A stretch of DNA of 64,000 bases from Nonomuraea indica (GCF_002850745.1 NZ_KZ559474.1:217032-281031); one strand, 5' to 3'. Counted from the stretch's first letter, positions 52,424-62,082 are shown. Translations and numbers: made by a program. The notes: generated by a model not told the origin, from the sequence alone.

Positions 52424-52750
52424 GTGACCTACGTCATCGCGCAGCCTTGCGTGGACGTCCTGGACAAGGCGTGCATCGAGGAATGCCCCGTCGACTGCAT
52501 CTACGAGGGCGAGCGCATGCTTTACATTCACCCCGACGAGTGCGTGGACTGCGGCGCCTGTGAGCCTGTGTGCCCGGTCGAGGCGATTTTCTACGAGGAC
52601 GACCTTCCCGAGCAGTGGAAGGACTTCTACAAGGCGAACGTGGACTTCTTCGAGGACCTGGGGTCGCCCGGCGGCGCCTCCAAGGTCGGCAAGATCGAGA
52701 AGGACCACCCCGTCGTGGCGGCGCTGCCTCCGCAGGGCGAGGGCCACTAG
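52424..52750 (+). CDS. fdxA: Seven-iron ferredoxin
   Basis: The 108-residue ferredoxin has C9-x7-C17-x3-C21-P with Cys50 for a 3Fe-4S cluster, and C40, C43, C46 with Cys25 for a 4Fe-4S cluster. This is the seven-iron FdxA arrangement of actinomycetes. It serves as electron carrier for cytochromes P450 and other enzymes and is often redox- or hypoxia-regulated. The GTG start follows AAGGAG by seven bases. Upstream is a small dyad CTAG-GAG-CTAG (about 52366-52376). It lies directly before dapC, an arrangement conserved in actinomycetes. Confidence 0.95.
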   Translation: MTYVIAQPCVDVLDKACIEECPVDCIYEGERMLYIHPDECVDCGACEPVCPVEAIFYEDDLPEQWKDFYKANVDFFEDLGSPGGASKVGKIEKDHPVVAALPPQGEGH

Positions 52751-52839
52751 CCGCCGCGCCGGCGAGAGCGCCGCGGCGGTCCGCGACGGGCCGGCCGGGG
52801 CGGCTCAGCCGGTCCCCGAACGCACCGATCTGGAGATCC

Positions 52840-53910
52840 GTGAACACCCTGCCCGACTTCCCCTGGGACCGGCTGGAGCCGTACAAGGAGCGCGCCCGCG
52901 CGCACCCCGGCGGCATCGTCGACCTGTCGGTCGGCACCCCGGTCGACCCGGTGCCACGGATCGTCCAGGACGCCCTCGCCGGGGCGGCCGACAGTCCCGG
53001 CTACCCGATGACCCACGGCACGCGGGATCTCCGTGAGGCCGCCGCGGGCTGGCTGAGCCGCAGGCTCGGCGTGCGCGTCGACCAGCTCGACGTGCTGCCC
53101 GTCATCGGCACCAAGGAGTTCGTCGCCTGGCTGCCGACCTATCTGGGAGCCGCGCGCGTCGTCCATCCCGAGCTGGCCTACCCGACCTACGACGTGGGAG
53201 CCCGGCTGGCCGGGGCGTCGGCGCTGGCCTCCGACGGCCTGCTCGCGCTCGGTCCCGAACGGGCCGACCTCGTCTGGGTCAACTCCCCGGGCAATCCCAC
53301 GGGCAAGGTGCTGCCGGCCGAGCACCTGCGCAAGGTGGTGGCCTGGGCCCGCGAGCGGGGCGCGATCGTCGCCTCCGACGAGTGCTACATCGAGCTGGGG
53401 TGGGAGGAGCGACCCGTCTCCATCCTGCACCCCGACGTCTGCGGCGGCTCCCACGAGGGGCTGCTCGCCGTCCACTCGCTGTCCAAGCGGTCCAACCTGG
53501 CCGGCTACCGGGCCGGGTTCGTGACCGGCGACCCGGCGCTCGTCAAGCGCCTGCTGGAGACGCGCAAGCACGCCGGCATGATGATGCCGGCGCCGGTGCA
53601 GGCCGCGATGGCGGCCGCGCTCGGCGACGACGCGCACGCCGAGGAGCAGCGCGAGCGCTACGCGGGCCGGCGGGCCCGGCTGCGTCCGGCGCTGGAGCGG
53701 GCGGGCTGGCGCATCGACCATTCGACAGCCGGCCTCTACTTCTGGGCGACCAACGGAGAAAAGTCCTGGGATCAGGTAGGCAAGCTCGCTGAAATCGGTA
53801 TTTTGGTCGCGCCGGGAGATTTCTACGGACCAGCGGGCGACAGGCACATCCGCATCGCCGTGACGGCCACGGACGAACGCGTCGATGCGGCGGTGCGGCG
53901 CCTCCAGTAG
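52840..53910 (+). CDS. dapC: Succinyldiaminopimelate transaminase
   Basis: The start GTG 52840 has GGAG six bases before it and gives 356 residues. This PLP class I/II aminotransferase has the SPGNPTGK motif (149-156) and the Schiff-base Lys216 in SLSKRSN, followed by AGYRAGF with the phosphate-binding Arg. It converts N-succinyl-L,L-2-amino-6-oxopimelate to succinyl-DAP in the succinylase branch of lysine/DAP synthesis. It follows the ferredoxin by about 90 bases. The neighbouring dapD and dapE (55.7-57.6 kb) support the assignment. Confidence 0.93.
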   Translation: MNTLPDFPWDRLEPYKERARAHPGGIVDLSVGTPVDPVPRIVQDALAGAADSPGYPMTHGTRDLREAAAGWLSRRLGVRVDQLDVLPVIGTKEFVAWLPTYLGAARVVHPELAYPTYDVGARLAGASALASDGLLALGPERADLVWVNSPGNPTGKVLPAEHLRKVVAWARERGAIVASDECYIELGWEERPVSILHPDVCGGSHEGLLAVHSLSKRSNLAGYRAGFVTGDPALVKRLLETRKHAGMMMPAPVQAAMAAALGDDAHAEEQRERYAGRRARLRPALERAGWRIDHSTAGLYFWATNGEKSWDQVGKLAEIGILVAPGDFYGPAGDRHIRIAVTATDERVDAAVRRLQ

Positions 53911-54006
53911 GATCCCCCGTCAGACCGGCCCGCCCGCGCGGGCCGCACGAGCATAAGTGGATAAGGGCGTTTGCCGAGGCAGACCGCGAGTGGAGCGAGC
54001 TGATCT

Positions 54007-54675
54007 ATGAGCATGACCGTCATGGTCGTCCTCGGGCTGAGCATCGCCACCGTCCTGCTGTTGCTGGGTGCCTTCCTCGCCACCCTGCGACAGGACAGGA
54101 AGGGCCGCGCGACCGCGACGCCGGTAGAGGCCGCGCCCGTCGAGCCCCCGCTGCCGGCGCCGGTGGGCGCGGTCGGCTACGCGGGCCACGACTACGCCGA
54201 CCCCCGCACGATCAAGGTCGGCGACCGGATCCGGATACACGGCGGGCCGGCGAGCGTGCTCGGCGCCACGTACGTCTCGTGGCAGGGCCAGGAGTGGACC
54301 GAATACCTCCTGCGCGACGCCGCCCGCCGCTTCCAGTGGCTGTCGGTCGAGGTGCGCAAGGGGCTGGCCGAAGGCGAGCCGCCCCACCTGGAGGTGCTCC
54401 TGTGGACCGAGGTGCCCACCCAGGGCATGGTCCCCGCCAAGAGCATGCTCATCATGGAGGGCGTCGAGTTCTTCCCCATCGAACGAGGGACGGCGGCGTT
54501 CAGGGGCGAGGGCGAGACCGGCCTCCCCGAGCGGGGGCTGCTCGACTTCGCCGACTACCGCGCCTCCGACGGGCGGCTGCTGTCCTTCGAACGCATCCAG
54601 GGCCGCGGCTGGACGGCCAGCTACGCCCAGCCGCTCCCGCCGGGCTCCATCGACTTCGTCAGCCGCGCCCCGTAA
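54007..54675 (+). CDS. DUF4178 membrane-anchored protein
   Basis: The 222-residue protein starts with a membrane helix (about 3-25), then a Pro/Ala linker, then a beta-rich DUF4178-like domain (about 65-220; IKVGDRIRIHG, VSWQGQEWTEYLLRD, WTEVPTQGM). The role of DUF4178 is unknown; it occurs with DUF350 and related membrane proteins in possible stress systems. Here no such partner is adjacent. The start is at ATG 54007. Confidence 0.8.
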   Translation: MSMTVMVVLGLSIATVLLLLGAFLATLRQDRKGRATATPVEAAPVEPPLPAPVGAVGYAGHDYADPRTIKVGDRIRIHGGPASVLGATYVSWQGQEWTEYLLRDAARRFQWLSVEVRKGLAEGEPPHLEVLLWTEVPTQGMVPAKSMLIMEGVEFFPIERGTAAFRGEGETGLPERGLLDFADYRASDGRLLSFERIQGRGWTASYAQPLPPGSIDFVSRAP

Positions 54676-54813
54676 CCCCCGCGGGCTTCACCGGCCGCGC
54701 GCCCTGTCACCTCCGCCCGGCTTCCGCGCCCCATGACCCCCGCCCGGCCTCGCCGCCACCGTGTCCCTGACCGCGCCGTCTCGACGCGGACAGCGCCGGA
54801 CCGATCGCCTGCC

Positions 54814-55665
54814 CTACGACAGCTCGACGCGGGCCACGCCGGACGAGTCGCCGCCCCGCCAGCCCTCGGTCCGCATGTCGTTGACCCAGGCGGCGCCGCC
54901 GTAGCCGACCCGGCTCAGGCCGTACTTCTGCGCGTGCGCCACCGACCAGGCGGCGATCAGCCACCCGCGCCGCCGGTTGGTGACGGCGGTGCTGCCGAGC
55001 GCCCGCGCGAGCTGGCGGCGCGCCTCGGCGGTCCTGGCCGGCGGCGCGCTCGGCCCTTCGGCGCCCTTCGCCCCTTCGGCCCCCTTCGCCTCGGCGGGCG
55101 GATACCAGCAGTGCACCGCCTGGGGGACGCGGCCGGTGAACGCCGCCGCGAGGGCCTCGGCCTGCGGCTCGTGCGGGGCGTAGGCGTAGCCGCCCGCCGA
55201 CCGCTGCACCGCCTGCGCGGCCTCGGCCAGCGGCATCTTGCGGTAGTTCTTCACCTTGACCAGCGCCGCGAAGAACTTGTTCGTCGCGTAGACCGGGTCC
55301 ATGAGCTGCTTGACCGTGCCCCAGCCCTGCGACGGGCGCTGCTGGAACACCCCGACGGAGTCGCGGTCGCCGTAGGAGAGGTTGCGCAGCTTCGACTCCT
55401 GCAGCGCCGTCGCGTAGGCGATGACCACGGCCCGCTCGGGCAGCCGCCGGCGCGCGGCGACGGCCGCGATGGTGGCGGAGATCCGCGCCTGCTCGATGTC
55501 CAGCTCGTCGGCGCCCTCGGGGGTGCGCACGCTGCAGTAGGCCTCCGGGACGGCCAGTGGTGTCGCCCTCTTGAGCAGGTGGTAGAGCCCCACGGAGACG
55601 CCCACCGCGAGCACCACGACGATGGCCGCGATGGTGATGACACCGCGGGAGAAGCGCAGCCGCAC
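54814..55665 (-). CDS. Membrane-anchored lysozyme/transglycosylase-like protein
   Basis: The protein is 283 residues from GTG 55665, where TAGGTT eight bases upstream offers a leaderless -10. The alternative ATG 55704 would overlap the dapD ATG on the other strand. One membrane helix (about 10-32; ITIAAIVVVLAVGVSVGLYHLL) leads to a lysozyme-like domain (about 60-200) with a putative catalytic Glu in ATALQESKLRN, followed by DSVGVFQQRPSQGWGT. The C-terminal half is Ala/Gly-rich, with repeated segments. Such proteins are common in actinomycetes, sometimes annotated as heavy-metal transporter, which nothing here supports. It probably cleaves glycans in the wall. Confidence 0.78.
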   Translation of the reverse strand: MRLRFSRGVITIAAIVVVLAVGVSVGLYHLLKRATPLAVPEAYCSVRTPEGADELDIEQARISATIAAVAARRRLPERAVVIAYATALQESKLRNLSYGDRDSVGVFQQRPSQGWGTVKQLMDPVYATNKFFAALVKVKNYRKMPLAEAAQAVQRSAGGYAYAPHEPQAEALAAAFTGRVPQAVHCWYPPAEAKGAEGAKGAEGPSAPPARTAEARRQLARALGSTAVTNRRRGWLIAAWSVAHAQKYGLSRVGYGGAAWVNDMRTEGWRGGDSSGVARVELS

Positions 55666-55702
55666 GCTGAAGAACCTACCCGGCCGGATAAGCTCACGGG
55701 CC

Positions 55703-56536
55703 ATGAGTCAGCAGAGCACGACGTCGCCGCTGCCCCGGGCGGTCGACCGCCTGTGGGAGCGCCGCGCGGAGCTGTCGCCGGACGACACCGAGGCGCGCGC
55801 CGTCGTGGTGTCCGCGATCGACCTGCTCGACACCGGCAAGGCACGGGTCGCCGAGGTGGTCGGCGACGAGGTCGTGGTGGACGAGCGGGCCAAGCGGGCG
55901 ATCCTGCTGTCCTTCAAGGTGCTCGGCATGATCCGCTCCCAGGTGGGAGACTTCCAGCACCACGATCGCCACCCGCTCAAGACCACCTTCGACGGCGTGC
56001 GGGTGGTGCCGGGCGCCATCGCGCGCTGGGGCTCCTACGCCGCCCCGGGCGTGGTGCTGATGCCGTCCTTCGTCAACATCGGCGCGTACGTCGGCGCCGG
56101 CACGATGGTCGACACCTGGGCCACGGTCGGTTCCTGCGCCCAGATCGGCCGCGACGTGCACCTGTCGGGCGGTGTGGGCATCGGCGGCGTGCTGGAGCCG
56201 CCGGGAGCCGTGCCGGTGGTGGTCGAGGACGACGCGCTGATCGGCAGCCGGGCGATGATCGTCGAGGGCGCCCGGGTGGGCCGCGGCGCCGTCGTGGGCG
56301 CGGGCACCGTCCTGTCGGCGACGATCCCCGTCGTGGACGTGCAGACGGGCGAGGAGCTGGGGCGGGGCCGGATTCCCGACTGGTGCGTGGCCGTGGGCGG
56401 CACCAGGCCCAAGGAGTTCCCCGGCGGCACGTTCGGCATGCCGTGCGTCCTGGTCATCAAGCGGCTGGAGCCGGGCCGGCGGCACGACAAGGCGGCACTC
56501 AACGAGGTGCTGCGCGAACACGGAGTGAACACCTGA
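55703..56536 (+). CDS. dapD: Tetrahydrodipicolinate N-succinyltransferase
   Basis: The 277-residue enzyme adds succinyl from succinyl-CoA to tetrahydrodipicolinate. The left-handed beta-helix repeats are clear (VVLMPSFVNIGAYVGAG, IGRDVHLSGGVGIGGVLEPP, ALIGSRAMIVEGARVGRGA), followed by the C-terminal PGGTFGMPCVLVIKRLEPG. The DapD branch is the actinobacterial type. The ATG lies on a CATG where the opposite-strand gene could also start. A TAAGCT-like -10 eight bases upstream suggests a leaderless mRNA. It overlaps dapE by one base (TGATG). Confidence 0.93.
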   Translation: MSQQSTTSPLPRAVDRLWERRAELSPDDTEARAVVVSAIDLLDTGKARVAEVVGDEVVVDERAKRAILLSFKVLGMIRSQVGDFQHHDRHPLKTTFDGVRVVPGAIARWGSYAAPGVVLMPSFVNIGAYVGAGTMVDTWATVGSCAQIGRDVHLSGGVGIGGVLEPPGAVPVVVEDDALIGSRAMIVEGARVGRGAVVGAGTVLSATIPVVDVQTGEELGRGRIPDWCVAVGGTRPKEFPGGTFGMPCVLVIKRLEPGRRHDKAALNEVLREHGVNT

Positions 56537-57591
56537 TGCTGGACCTGACCCAGGACGTGCGGACGCTGACCGCCGCCATCGTGGACATCGAGTCGGTGAG
56601 CGGCGCGGAGCGCCTGCTCGCCGACGAGGTGGCGCGGGCTCTCGGCGCGCTGCCCCACCTCACGATCGACCGGTCGGGCGAGACGGTGGTCGCCCGCACC
56701 ACGTTCGGCCGGCCCGAACGCGTGCTGATCGCCGGTCACCTCGACACCGTGCCCGTCCACGGCAACCTGCCCAGCCGCGTCGAGGGCGACCTGCTGTACG
56801 GCTGCGGCACCTCCGACATGAAAGCGGGCGTCGCGGTCGCGCTGAAGCTGGCGGCCACGGTGCCCGCCCCCAACCGCGACGTCACGTACGTCTTCTACGA
56901 CTGCGAGGAGATCGAGGCGGAGCGCAACGGGCTGACCCGCGTGGCCCGTGACCACGCCGACTGGCTGGCCGCCGACTTCGCGGTGCTCATGGAGCCGACC
57001 GACGGTGTCATCGAGGGCGGCTGCCAGGGCACGCTGCGCGCCGACGTGCTGGTCACCGGCAGGCGCGCGCACAGCGCGAGGTCGTGGTTCGGCGTCAACG
57101 CCATCCACGGCATCGAGCCGGTCCTGGCCCGGCTGAACGCCTACCAGGCGCGGCAGCCGGTGGTCGACGGGCTGCGCTACCACGAGGGGCTCAACGCCGT
57201 CGGCGTCCGGGGCGGCGTCGCCGGGAACGTGATCCCCGACTCCTGCGTGGTGACGGTCAACTACCGCTTCGCGCCCGACCTCAGCCTGGAGCAGGCGCGG
57301 GAGCACGTGCGCGAGGTGTTCGACGGCTTCGAGGTGAGCTTCACGGACGGGGCTCCGGCGGCCCGGCCGGGCCTGACCCACCCCGTGGCGGCGGCCTTCG
57401 CCGCGGCCGTGGGCGGCGAGCCCAGGGCCAAGCTGGGGTGGACCGACGTGGCCAGGTTCGCCGCGCTGGGAGTGCCGGCGGTCAACTACGGGCCGGGCGA
57501 CCCCAACCTGGCACACCAGCAGGGGGAGTACGTCTCGCTGGCCAGGATCGTGGAGAGCGAGCGGGCGATGGTGGACTGGCTGACAAAGTGA
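56536..57591 (+). CDS. dapE: Succinyl-diaminopimelate desuccinylase
   Basis: The 351-residue M20 peptidase-family enzyme removes succinate from N-succinyl-L,L-DAP. Metal and catalytic residues are in order: AGHLDTVP (His68, Asp70), GCGTSDMKAG (Asp94), DCEEIEAERNG (Glu124/Glu125) and a C-terminal AHQQGEYVS (His). The dimerisation domain is about 180-285. Its ATG overlaps the dapD stop, so the two are coupled. A large perfect hairpin starts in its stop codon. Confidence 0.95.
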   Translation: MLDLTQDVRTLTAAIVDIESVSGAERLLADEVARALGALPHLTIDRSGETVVARTTFGRPERVLIAGHLDTVPVHGNLPSRVEGDLLYGCGTSDMKAGVAVALKLAATVPAPNRDVTYVFYDCEEIEAERNGLTRVARDHADWLAADFAVLMEPTDGVIEGGCQGTLRADVLVTGRRAHSARSWFGVNAIHGIEPVLARLNAYQARQPVVDGLRYHEGLNAVGVRGGVAGNVIPDSCVVTVNYRFAPDLSLEQAREHVREVFDGFEVSFTDGAPAARPGLTHPVAAAFAAAVGGEPRAKLGWTDVARFAALGVPAVNYGPGDPNLAHQQGEYVSLARIVESERAMVDWLTK

Positions 57592-57635
57592 AAGTGGCTT
57601 TCCTCGCCGGCCATTTGGCGGGGAAAGCCACTTTC
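57590..57635 (+). terminator. Strong terminator hairpin after dapE
   Basis: A 19-bp stem (57590-57608 with 57617-57635; 18 Watson-Crick pairs and one G-U) with loop GGCCATTT starts within the dapE stop. The arm begins GAAAGTGGCTTTCC. The stem is followed by CAGTCC, so no U tract is present. The rest of 57636-57861 includes a 7-bp dyad GGCCTGT-C-ACAGGCC (57714-57728) and an AT-rich pocket. Confidence 0.9.
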
Positions 57636-57861
57636 AGTCCCGAGCAGCACCCTCGGCAGTTAGACGCAAGGGAGTCGAAATCCGGTTCCCTGCTTTTTCC
57701 AAGATTTTTTGCGGGCCTGTCACAGGCCGTCCACCAGGCATTACACCCGTACGTGTGTGCTCGAAACCTCCCGGGGAGGTCCGTACGCCCTCCCGCGCGG
57801 CCGGGGACCCGGCCCGTCCGAGGGGGACCGGAAACCCGCGAAGGGGGCTAGCGTGATCGGC

Positions 57862-58659
<798 letters not shown>

Positions 58660-58670
58660 GCTGACGTGTC

Positions 58671-59255
58671 GTGAACGTCTGTGTCTTTTGCGCATCCAGT
58701 CAGAAGATCGACCCCAAGTACCTCGACCTGGCGACGCAGGTGGGCGCCGAGCTGGCCGAGCGTGGCCACACGCTGGTCAGCGGCGGCGCCACCGTCTCCT
58801 GCATGGGCGCCGTCACGGCGGCGGCCCGCGCGGCGGGCGGCCGCACCATCGGCGTGATCCCGCAGGTCCTCGTGGACATCGAGATCGCCGACCACGCCTC
58901 CGACGAGCTGGTCGTCACCGCCGACATGCGCGAGCGCAAGGGTGTCATGGACGCCCGCTCCGACGCCTTCCTCGTCCTGCCGGGCGGCATCGGCACACTG
59001 GAGGAGCTGTTCGAGATCTGGACGTCGCGGGTCCTCGGCATCCACGACAAGCCGCTGGTCATCCTCGACCCGTGGGGCCTGTACGCCCCGCTGCGCGCCC
59101 TCGTGGAGTCCATGTACGACGCGGGTTTCACCCGGGCGAACGTCTTCGACGCCATCTCCTGGACGACGTCGGTGGAGGAGGCGCTCGACCACCTGGAGGG
59201 ACGTGCCCCGCACCTGAGGCCCAGCGTGGAGGAGCTCGGCGAGGCCACCGGCTGA
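58671..59255 (+). CDS. LOG-family TIGR00730 protein 2
   Basis: The 194-residue protein (GTG 58671) has the LOG core: VCVFCASSQKIDPKYLDLA, LVSGGATVSCMGAVTAAA, and PGGIGTLEELFEIW. It is a phosphoribohydrolase of the cytokinin-activating type and lies 11 bases after the first LOG-family gene. The two are distinct in sequence (different N-termini, different GG motif), so they are ancient paralogues kept in tandem downstream of dapE, as in other actinomycetes. Confidence 0.9.
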   Translation: MNVCVFCASSQKIDPKYLDLATQVGAELAERGHTLVSGGATVSCMGAVTAAARAAGGRTIGVIPQVLVDIEIADHASDELVVTADMRERKGVMDARSDAFLVLPGGIGTLEELFEIWTSRVLGIHDKPLVILDPWGLYAPLRALVESMYDAGFTRANVFDAISWTTSVEEALDHLEGRAPHLRPSVEELGEATG

Positions 59256-59283
59256 CCCCCGGCCCGCGCAAAGCGCGGGACTC

Positions 59284-60003
59284 ATGCCTCGAAGGTATGA
59301 GTACGATGCCAATGTGCTGGTCATACTCGCCATCGCCGCCCTCGCCATCCTGGCCTGCGTGGTCCTGGTCTCGCTGGGCAAAGGCGGTGAGCTGACCGAG
59401 TTCCCGCCGGACGTGCCCCCTCTCGACCTGCCCGAGGCGCAGCAGCTCACGGCCGTCGACTTCATGGCGCTGCGGCTGCCGGTCAACCTCGTCGGCTATC
59501 ACACCCAGAGCGTCGACGAGACCCTGCGCCGGGCCGCCGGCGCCATCAGCGCCCGCGACACCAGGATCGCCGTCCTGGAGCAGCGGGTGGCGGAGCTGCT
59601 GGCGAGCAGGCTGCACGCGCGCCAGGAGGCCTACGCCGGGCCAGGCGCCGCCCTGCGCACCGACCACGAGCCGGAGGCGCCGGCGGCGCCGCTGGAGCTC
59701 CCCGAGCCCGGCCACCCCCTGGCCACCACTCCAGCGCCCCCGCCCCCCACGCCCGCCCCCGGCATGCCCGTCGAGCCCGTTCCGGACGCGCCCGTCGCCG
59801 AGATGCCCGTCGAGCACGCCCCCGACGCGCCCGCCCCCGAGACGTTCACGCCGGACGCGACGCGCACGGACGACCGGCAGGCGGCCGATGAGGCCGAGGA
59901 GGGCGAGCCTCATGCGCCGGACGAGGTCCGGGAGGGCGAGCATCGTGAGGCGGCTGAGCCCGTGCGGGCGGCGGCCGGCAAGGAAGGGGACGAGCGCCGG
60001 TGA
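59284..60003 (+). CDS. DivIVA-motif membrane protein with disordered tail
   Basis: The 239-residue protein has one membrane helix at about 11-31, then the DivIVA-domain signature FMALRLPVNLVGYHTQSVDETLRRA (split: FMALRLPVNLVGYHTQS and VDETLRRA; about 60-84), a short coiled coil (about 88-112) and a Pro/Ala/Glu-rich tail. The start may be GTG 59314, where the helix begins, since bases before it are poorly conserved in type. It probably acts at sites of polar growth or wall assembly. Its stop overlaps the tag GTG start (GTGA). Confidence 0.75.
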   Translation: MPRRYEYDANVLVILAIAALAILACVVLVSLGKGGELTEFPPDVPPLDLPEAQQLTAVDFMALRLPVNLVGYHTQSVDETLRRAAGAISARDTRIAVLEQRVAELLASRLHARQEAYAGPGAALRTDHEPEAPAAPLELPEPGHPLATTPAPPPPTPAPGMPVEPVPDAPVAEMPVEHAPDAPAPETFTPDATRTDDRQAADEAEEGEPHAPDEVREGEHREAAEPVRAAAGKEGDERR

Positions 60004-60557
60004 CCGACCTCATCCGCTGCTCCTGGACGGGCATGGCCGACCCGTCCTACATCGCGTACCACGACGAGGAGTGGGGCCGCCCGGTCCGTGGCGACGACGA
60101 GGTCTACGAACGCGTCACCCTGGAGGCGTTCCAGTCCGGCCTGTCGTGGCTGACGATCCTCCGCAAGCGCGAGAACTTCCGGGCCGCGTTCGACGGCTTC
60201 TCCATCGCCAAGGTGGCGGCGTACACCGAGCACGACGTGGAGCGGCTGCTGGCCGACCCCGGCATCGTGCGCAACCGCGCCAAGGTCGAGGCGGCCATCG
60301 GCAACGCCAGGGCGGCGCAGGACCTGCCCGTGGGCCTGTCGGAGCTGGTGTGGCGGTACGCCGACCCCGACGCTCCGGTGCCGAGGACCATGGCCGACGT
60401 GCCCGCCACCACGCCCGGCTCCGTGGCGCTGGCCAAGGAGCTGAAGCGGCACGGGTTCAGGTTCGTCGGCCCGACCACCGCCTACGCGCTCATGCAGGCC
60501 ATCGGCCTGGTCAACGACCACATCGAGGGCTGTGTGGCCCGCGTCCGCCGGGGCTGA
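60000..60557 (+). CDS. tag: DNA-3-methyladenine glycosylase I
   Basis: The 185-residue HhH-superfamily enzyme excises 3-methyladenine from alkylated DNA. Motifs are MTDLIRCSW (zinc Cys7), YHDEEWGRPV (His21), LEAFQSGLSWLTILRKR and the C-terminal NDHIEGC (His and Cys, the other zinc ligands). Size and all motifs fit Tag. The GTG start overlaps the stop of the DivIVA-motif gene. The stop lies four bases from the convergent enoyl-CoA hydratase stop. Confidence 0.95.
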   Translation: MTDLIRCSWTGMADPSYIAYHDEEWGRPVRGDDEVYERVTLEAFQSGLSWLTILRKRENFRAAFDGFSIAKVAAYTEHDVERLLADPGIVRNRAKVEAAIGNARAAQDLPVGLSELVWRYADPDAPVPRTMADVPATTPGSVALAKELKRHGFRFVGPTTAYALMQAIGLVNDHIEGCVARVRRG

Positions 60558-60561
60558 GCGC

Positions 60562-61338
60562 TCACCGGCCGACGAACACCGGCCGCTCCTTGGTCAGGAA
60601 GGCCCGGGTGGCCGCCCGGTGGTCGGCCGTGGCCGCGCACTGGTCCTGCAGCTCGGCCTCAAGGGCGAGGGCGTCGGGCAGCGTGTGGGTCGCGGCGTAG
60701 GCGAGGGCCCGCTTGGTGGCCGCGTACGCCAGGGTGGGGCCCTGAGCGAGCCGGGTCGCGAGTTCCTGGGCGGTCTTCAGCACGTCGTCGGCGGGCACCA
60801 CGCGGGTGACGACCCCCAGCTCCAGCGCGCGGGCGGCGTCGAGCGGCTCGCCGAGCAGCAGCAGCTCGGTCGCCCTCCCGGGGCCGACGAGGCGCTGCAG
60901 GGTCCAGGAGGCGCCCGAGTCGGGCGCCAGCCCGATGCCGGCGAAGGCCAGCGCGAACCTGGCCTTCTCGGAGGCGACCCGCAGGTCGCAGGCGAAGGCC
61001 AGCGAGGCGCCCGCGCCCGCGGCGACGCCGTTGACGGCGGCGACCACCGGCTTGGGCATGGTGGTGATCAGCTCGACGATCGGGTTGTAGTGCAGCCGGA
61101 CGGTGTCGGCGAGCCCGCGGCCCGCCTCCAGGTTGTCGGCGTGCTCACGCAGGTCCTGCCCGGCGCAGAAGGCGCGGCCCGACCCGGTCAGCAGCACCGC
61201 CCTGACCGCCGGGTCGCCGGCCGCCCGCCGCAGCGCGTCCAGCAGGGCGGACTTCAGCTCCGCCGTCAGCGAGTTCATCGCGTCGGGCCGGTCGAGCGTG
61301 ATGGCGGCGACGGCGTCGGTCACGTCATAACGGATCAC
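60562..61338 (-). CDS. Enoyl-CoA hydratase/isomerase family protein (PaaG-like)
   Basis: From GTG 61338 (AGGGAG six bases before) the protein is 258 residues. The crotonase fold has the oxyanion loop FCAGQDLREHADN and VNGVAAGAGASLAFACDLR, with APDSGASW near the active-site acid, most like PaaG (epoxyphenylacetyl-CoA isomerase) or a related isomerase. In phenylacetate catabolism PaaG acts in a cluster, but no other paa gene is here, so the role is unclear. It is convergent with tag. Confidence 0.88.
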   Translation of the reverse strand: MIRYDVTDAVAAITLDRPDAMNSLTAELKSALLDALRRAAGDPAVRAVLLTGSGRAFCAGQDLREHADNLEAGRGLADTVRLHYNPIVELITTMPKPVVAAVNGVAAGAGASLAFACDLRVASEKARFALAFAGIGLAPDSGASWTLQRLVGPGRATELLLLGEPLDAARALELGVVTRVVPADDVLKTAQELATRLAQGPTLAYAATKRALAYAATHTLPDALALEAELQDQCAATADHRAATRAFLTKERPVFVGR

Positions 61339-61891
61339 GGCAACTCCCTGTCGGCGTACACGGCGGAGCGCGGGAGGCGGGGCGCCCCCCGCGCGAAGTC
61401 GTACCCGGTCGTGGGTGGAGGCTGCGCGGGCAGCCGCCCCGGCCCGGTGCGCCCCGCTCGGTAAATTCTCCGTGCACTCTCGTCCAGCCTTCGCACGCCT
61501 GCCTGAGCGAGCCCCTGAACGGCGTTCAGAGACGCCCTCGACAGTCGCCGCGACGGCTCGGGCGACGTCCGCGCAACCGGGGCGCGGACGGCGGGAACGG
61601 CGATCTCCACGGGCTTTGCGCATCGCGCGGAAACGGCGGCCGGGGCCCGTCCGCGACGGGACGGCAGGGCGCCGCCATCGACGTCGGACCGGGTGGCGGG
61701 TGCGTGCACGCACCCCAGTTTGGTGCTCTACGGCACCCTCGACAACGCATTCTGGGAGGAGATCGTTACCCATGAGCGCTCTCGATGCGGGAGAATAGGA
61801 CATCACAGATGACGTGAATGCGCCGCCCTCCCTGACGGGCGGTCTGAAAAATCGCGGGCCGCGGGAGCCCAAGGCAGGAAGGGATGCACGC
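61339..61891. other. 553-base intergenic region with a possible 8-codon leader peptide
   Basis: No real gene is seen. The AT-richer right part (about 61720-61890) probably holds the DUF3117 promoter. ATG 61772 follows GGGAGGAG (about 10 bases) and encodes MSALDAGE, stopping at 61798; it could be a small leader ORF. A small hairpin (GGCGT/ACGCC, about 61513-61535) lies inside. The left part is GC-rich and featureless. Confidence 0.35.
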
Positions 61892-62059
61892 ATGGCGGCG
61901 ATGAAGCCGCGGACCGGCGATGGTCCGCTCGAGGTCACCAAGGAAGGGCGCGGCATTGTCATGCGGGTCCCCCTGGAGGGTGGCGGCCGGCTTGTCGTGG
62001 AGATTTCCGCCGACGAGGCGAAGGCGCTCGGCGAGGCGTTGAAGAGCGTCGTCGGCTGA
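61892..62059 (+). CDS. DUF3117 small protein
   Basis: This 55-residue protein starts at ATG 61892, nine bases after AGGAAGG. The sequence MAAMKPRTGDGPLEVTKEGR, then GIVMRVPLEGGGRLVVEIS and DEAKALGEAL, is the invariant DUF3117 pattern of actinomycetes. Its function is not known. It is followed by a terminator and then pepA. Confidence 0.95.
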   Translation: MAAMKPRTGDGPLEVTKEGRGIVMRVPLEGGGRLVVEISADEAKALGEALKSVVG

Positions 62060-62082
62060 GAGCTCTCGACTGATCTGATCCA

